Positions 61,477-64,000 of a stretch of DNA of 64,000 bases are shown one piece after another. The position numbers and the translations under genes are program-made. The notes beneath the pieces are model-generated. The model did no database searches, was not told the origin of the DNA, and was given only the letters and a program-made list of their open reading frames with translations. The first letter of the stretch is position 1. The number at the start of each line of letters is the position of its first letter. The stretch comes from Umezawaea endophytica (GTDB taxonomy: Bacteria; Actinomycetota; Actinomycetes; Mycobacteriales; Pseudonocardiaceae), in contig NZ_JANYMP010000009.1 of the NCBI RefSeq assembly GCF_025061645.1, positions 124,831-188,830 on the forward strand, written 5' to 3'.

Positions 61477-61493
61477 ATACGGTTATACCGTAT
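61477..61493. promoter_or_regulatory. GntR operator
   Basis: ATACGGT (61477-61483) and ACCGTAT (61487-61493) form a perfect 7-bp dyad with a 3-bp spacer in the EamA/GntR gap. It is AT-richer than its surroundings. Confidence 0.8.
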
Positions 61494-61526
61494 ATCCGAA
61501 ACCCCTCCGGCTGATAGGCTGGGCGG

Positions 61527-62162
61527 GTGAGCCTCACGTTGCAGACCACGAGCACGCGGGACGCCCTCGTGGCCGAGGTGCGCAAGCGGATCCTCAGCGG
61601 CCAGCTCCGCCCCGGCGAGGCGCTGACCGAGGCCGGGCTCGCGAGCGCGTTCGGCGTGGCCAGGCCGACCGTTCGCTCGGCGCTCCAGGTGCTGGTCAGC
61701 CGTCACCTCGTGCGGTCGTCCGGCGGGCGGTCGCTGACCGTGCCGGTGCTGACCGAGGAGGACGTGCGCGACCTGTTCTTCGTCCGCACACCGCTGGAAC
61801 TCCAGGCGGTGCGCGAGATCGTGGTGAAGGGCCTGTCGCTCGACGGTGCCGAGCAGCGCCTGGCGGCCATGGAAGCCCTGCCGGAGACGGCCGAGTGGGG
61901 CGACCGGGTCGAGGCGCACACGGCGTTCCACACCGCGCTCGTCGACGCGGCGGGCAGCCCCCGGCTGACCCGGCTCTACCCGGCGATCCAGGAGGAGATG
62001 CAGCTCTGCCTGGCGCAGTTGCACCGCTGGTACCCCGGCCCGCAGGACCTGGCCGTGTCGCACCGCGCGCTGCTGGAGGACATCCGCTCCGGCGACGCCG
62101 ACCGGGCCTGCGCGGCCATGGGCGACCACCTCGCGCTGGCGCTGGGCCAGCTCACGACGTAG
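61527..62162 (+). CDS. GntR/FadR-family (FCD) regulator
   Basis: 211 residues. GntR winged helix at about 10-70 (LVAEVRKRILSGQLRPGEAL, GVARPTVRSALQVLVSRHLV). The FCD ligand domain at about 80-205 has LFFVRTPLELQAVREIV, HTAFHTALVDAAGSPRLTRL and VSHRALLEDIRSGDADRACA, with the His residues that hold a metal in FCD proteins. It represses the divergent EamA operon, and by read-through perhaps the protease genes, through the ATACGGT dyad. The end overlaps the SDR gene by 11 bp. Confidence 0.92.
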   Translation: MSLTLQTTSTRDALVAEVRKRILSGQLRPGEALTEAGLASAFGVARPTVRSALQVLVSRHLVRSSGGRSLTVPVLTEEDVRDLFFVRTPLELQAVREIVVKGLSLDGAEQRLAAMEALPETAEWGDRVEAHTAFHTALVDAAGSPRLTRLYPAIQEEMQLCLAQLHRWYPGPQDLAVSHRALLEDIRSGDADRACAAMGDHLALALGQLTT

Positions 62163-62913
62163 GCAGCTCCACGCCGGTGATCTCGCGGCACACGGCCAGC
62201 AGGCCCTCCTGCACCTCGATGTCCGACGCGGCGGGATGGGTCTCGCCCAGCATCTGGTGGTAGTAGTAGCCGCCGCTCGCGGGGGAGTGCACGGCCAGCC
62301 GCGCCTGGGTTTCCGGCCCCTGCGCGAGGTCGTCCGGAGCGCCGGGCCCACCCATCCTGGTCGCTACCCAACCGGGGTCCACGGCGTTGGACCGCACGTC
62401 GGCCCAGCGCCGCGCGATGGCGAACGCCAACGCCACGACGTGCAGCTTCGAGTCCGAGTACGCCTGCGAGGCGTTCCACGGCCTGCGCGTCCACTGGAGG
62501 TCGCCCAGGTCGGGGTCGCCGTCCAGGTGCATCCCGGACGACAGGTACACCAGTCGGTCCGGGCGCTCGACCAGCGCCGTGAGCAGGTACGGCGCGAGCA
62601 CGTTCACGGCGAACACCTTCGACAGGCCGTCCTCCGTCCCGACGCGCTCCGGCAGCCGGTAGACGCCCGCGTTGTGGATCACCGCGTCGAAAGGGCCGTG
62701 CGCGTTGGCCTGCTCGGCGACCGAGGTGATCTCGGCGACCACCGACAGGTCGCCGTGCAGCGCGCCCGCCGCGCCGGGGGCCGCGGCCAGCGCGTCCTGC
62801 GCGCGCCGCGGGTTCCGCCCGTGCAGGACGACCTCGTGACCCTCGTCGATCAGGAGCTTCGCGGCCATCAGCCCGAGGCCGTCGGCCGAACCGGTGATCA
62901 GGACGGTGCTCAT
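62152..62913 (-). CDS. short-chain dehydrogenase/reductase
   Basis: 253 residues from ATG 62913. Cofactor loop VLITGSADGLGLMAAKLLID (TGxxxGxG), HGRNPRRAQ (NADP-like basic residue), FDAVIHNAGVYRL (NNAG-like), LVYLSSGMHL and YSDSK (catalytic Tyr and Lys), VDPGWVATRMGG. A classical SDR of retinol-dehydrogenase-like type. The substrate is unknown. Convergent with the GntR gene, overlapping by 11 bp. Confidence 0.9.
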   Translation of the reverse strand: MSTVLITGSADGLGLMAAKLLIDEGHEVVLHGRNPRRAQDALAAAPGAAGALHGDLSVVAEITSVAEQANAHGPFDAVIHNAGVYRLPERVGTEDGLSKVFAVNVLAPYLLTALVERPDRLVYLSSGMHLDGDPDLGDLQWTRRPWNASQAYSDSKLHVVALAFAIARRWADVRSNAVDPGWVATRMGGPGAPDDLAQGPETQARLAVHSPASGGYYYHQMLGETHPAASDIEVQEGLLAVCREITGVELPTS

Positions 62914-62959
62914 GGCCCCGATCTTCAACCACGCCGATCACCGGTGCACGACGGCCCCC

Positions 62960-64000
62960 TCACCCGACGGGTTCGAGGGTGCCGTCGCGGCGGATCAGCG
63001 CCGCGTACTCGCCGTTGAGGGTCAGCAGCTCGTCGTGGGTGCCGCGTTCGGCGATCCGGCCGCGGTCGAGGACCAGGATCTGGTCGGCGTCGCGGATCGT
63101 GGACAGGCGGTGCGCGATGGTGATCGTGGTGCGGCCCTCGGACAGCGCGTCGATGGCTTCCTGGACGGCCAGTTCGGTCTGGTTGTCCAGCGCGCTGGTG
63201 GCCTCGTCCAGCACCAGGATCGGCGGGTTGCGCAGGATCGTGCGGGCGATGGCCAGCCGCTGCTTCTCGCCGCCGGAGAACCGGTAGCCGCGTTCGCCGA
63301 CCAGGGTGTCGTAGCCCTCCGGCAGGCCGCTGATGTGCTGGTGGATCTGCGCGGCCCGCGCCGCGGCCACCAGTTCCTCGTCGGTGGCGTCCGGCTTCGC
63401 GAAGCGCAGGTTGTCCGCGATGGACGCGTGGAACAGGTACGTCTCCTGCGACACCACGCCGACCGCGTCGGCCAGGGTGGCGAAGTCCAGGTCGCGCACG
63501 TCGACGCCGTCGATGGTCACCCTGCCCGCGGTCACGTCGTACAGGCGCGGCACGAGGTAGCTCAGCGTCGTCTTGCCCGAGCCGGTCTCGCCGACCACGG
63601 CCAGGCTGGTGCCCGGCGGGACGACGACGTCGATGCCGGACAGCGTCTGGTGGTCGTCGGAGTAGGCGAACGACACGCCCTCGAACCGCACCTCGCCCCG
63701 GACGTCCTTGAGCGGCACGGGTTCCACCGGCGGCTCGATGTCCACCGGCAGGTCGAGGTACTCGAAGATCCGCTGGAACAGCGCGAGCGAGCTCTGGAGC
63801 TCCACGCCGGTCTGGATCAGCGACACGGCCGGGCGGAACAGGGTCTGCTGCAACGACACGAACGCGACCAGCGTGCCCAGCGACGCGATCGGCACGCCCA
63901 GCGCGCCGCTCGCGCCCGCCGCCCAGTAGATCAGCGCGGGCATGGCCGCCATGACGATGCCGACGGTCGACATCCGCCAGCGGCCCGCCATGCTCGCGCG
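62960..64000 (-). CDS. ABC exporter (fused TMD-NBD), truncated at window edge
   Basis: The C-terminal about 347 residues of a type-I exporter half. The last TM helices (VGIVMAAMPALIYWAAGASG, LGTLVAFVSLQQTLFRPAVS) precede a full ATPase: Walker A VVGETGSGKTT, Q-loop VVSQETYLFHASI, signature RFSGGEKQRLAIARTI, Walker B ILVLDEATSALD and H-loop IAHRLST. The N-terminal TMD lies beyond the edge. It exports lipids, drugs or peptides. A partner half-transporter, if any, is outside the window. Confidence 0.95.
   Translation of the reverse strand, partial: RASMAGRWRMSTVGIVMAAMPALIYWAAGASGALGVPIASLGTLVAFVSLQQTLFRPAVSLIQTGVELQSSLALFQRIFEYLDLPVDIEPPVEPVPLKDVRGEVRFEGVSFAYSDDHQTLSGIDVVVPPGTSLAVVGETGSGKTTLSYLVPRLYDVTAGRVTIDGVDVRDLDFATLADAVGVVSQETYLFHASIADNLRFAKPDATDEELVAAARAAQIHQHISGLPEGYDTLVGERGYRFSGGEKQRLAIARTILRNPPILVLDEATSALDNQTELAVQEAIDALSEGRTTITIAHRLSTIRDADQILVLDRGRIAERGTHDELLTLNGEYAALIRRDGTLEPVG

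Overview
The window is GC-rich with dense bidirectional coding. It carries an SsgA-like sporulation protein, GTG/TTG starts and many actinobacterial families (ECF42/DGPF, WYL, MocR, SsgA, DUF5666, DUF6069). This points to a filamentous, sporulating actinomycete, probably of the Pseudonocardiales (Saccharothrix/Actinosynnema/Lentzea-like). That placement is inferred from gene content, not from a marker gene. No rRNA, tRNA or CRISPR array was seen. One intact IS5-family element (16203-17064) lies in the window.

Layout. 1-2948: small regulator/enzyme pairs (SgcJ-like/TetR, WYL/VOC) with clear palindromic operators. 3062-10338: an immunity-like island. It holds an XRE-NB-ARC-TPR protein converging on an operon of an unknown protein, a SEFIR-domain protein and an NB-ARC-TPR protein, followed upstream by a zinc-finger/MarR fusion and an orphan TPR fragment. 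10459-16183: a MacAB-type efflux operon with its own OmpR/HK two-component system. 16203-17064: the IS5 element. 17336-20326: a secreted GH92 mannosidase. 20323-22825: small regulators, an azoreductase and an SsgA-like protein. 22970-27279: a LacI-operator-controlled GH97-GH105 operon. 27422-30809: an iron-boxed siderophore reductase, a methyltransferase and an ECF42/DGPF pair. 31663-35883: RNase H and MetH, the latter preceded by a recognisable SAH riboswitch. 35868-38992: a zinc-finger/BldC-like pair and a third NB-ARC-TPR regulator. 39175-46022: a monooxygenase, a secreted hydrolase and two stand-alone LigD polymerase-domain genes flanking a MocR/AhpD pair. 46042-52702: a five-gene envelope/YtkA-like operon divergent from a NarL-type two-component system across a 21-bp inverted repeat. 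52704-57010: DUF6069, a MOCOS-like PLP enzyme, MarR/DODA and an unknown protein. 57024-61459: a coupled operon of EamA, cytosolic subtilase, 100-aa protein, cytosolic M14 carboxypeptidase and a four-TM protein. 61527-64000: GntR, an SDR and a truncated ABC exporter.

The most interesting result links two distant loci. The NB-ARC-TPR protein of the SEFIR operon and the four-TM protein ending the subtilase/M14 operon both carry, near the N-terminus, the same short motif of the form VQAGxIxGGVHFH. It has the Q-x-G core expected of a RHIM-like bacterial amyloid signalling motif (BASS3 type). I propose, as inference, an NLR-like sensor system with a SEFIR effector and a second, protease-linked membrane effector module addressed by the same amyloid motif. 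The SEFIR protein also appears to carry a C-terminal NPCBM-like beta-sandwich, an unusual fusion.
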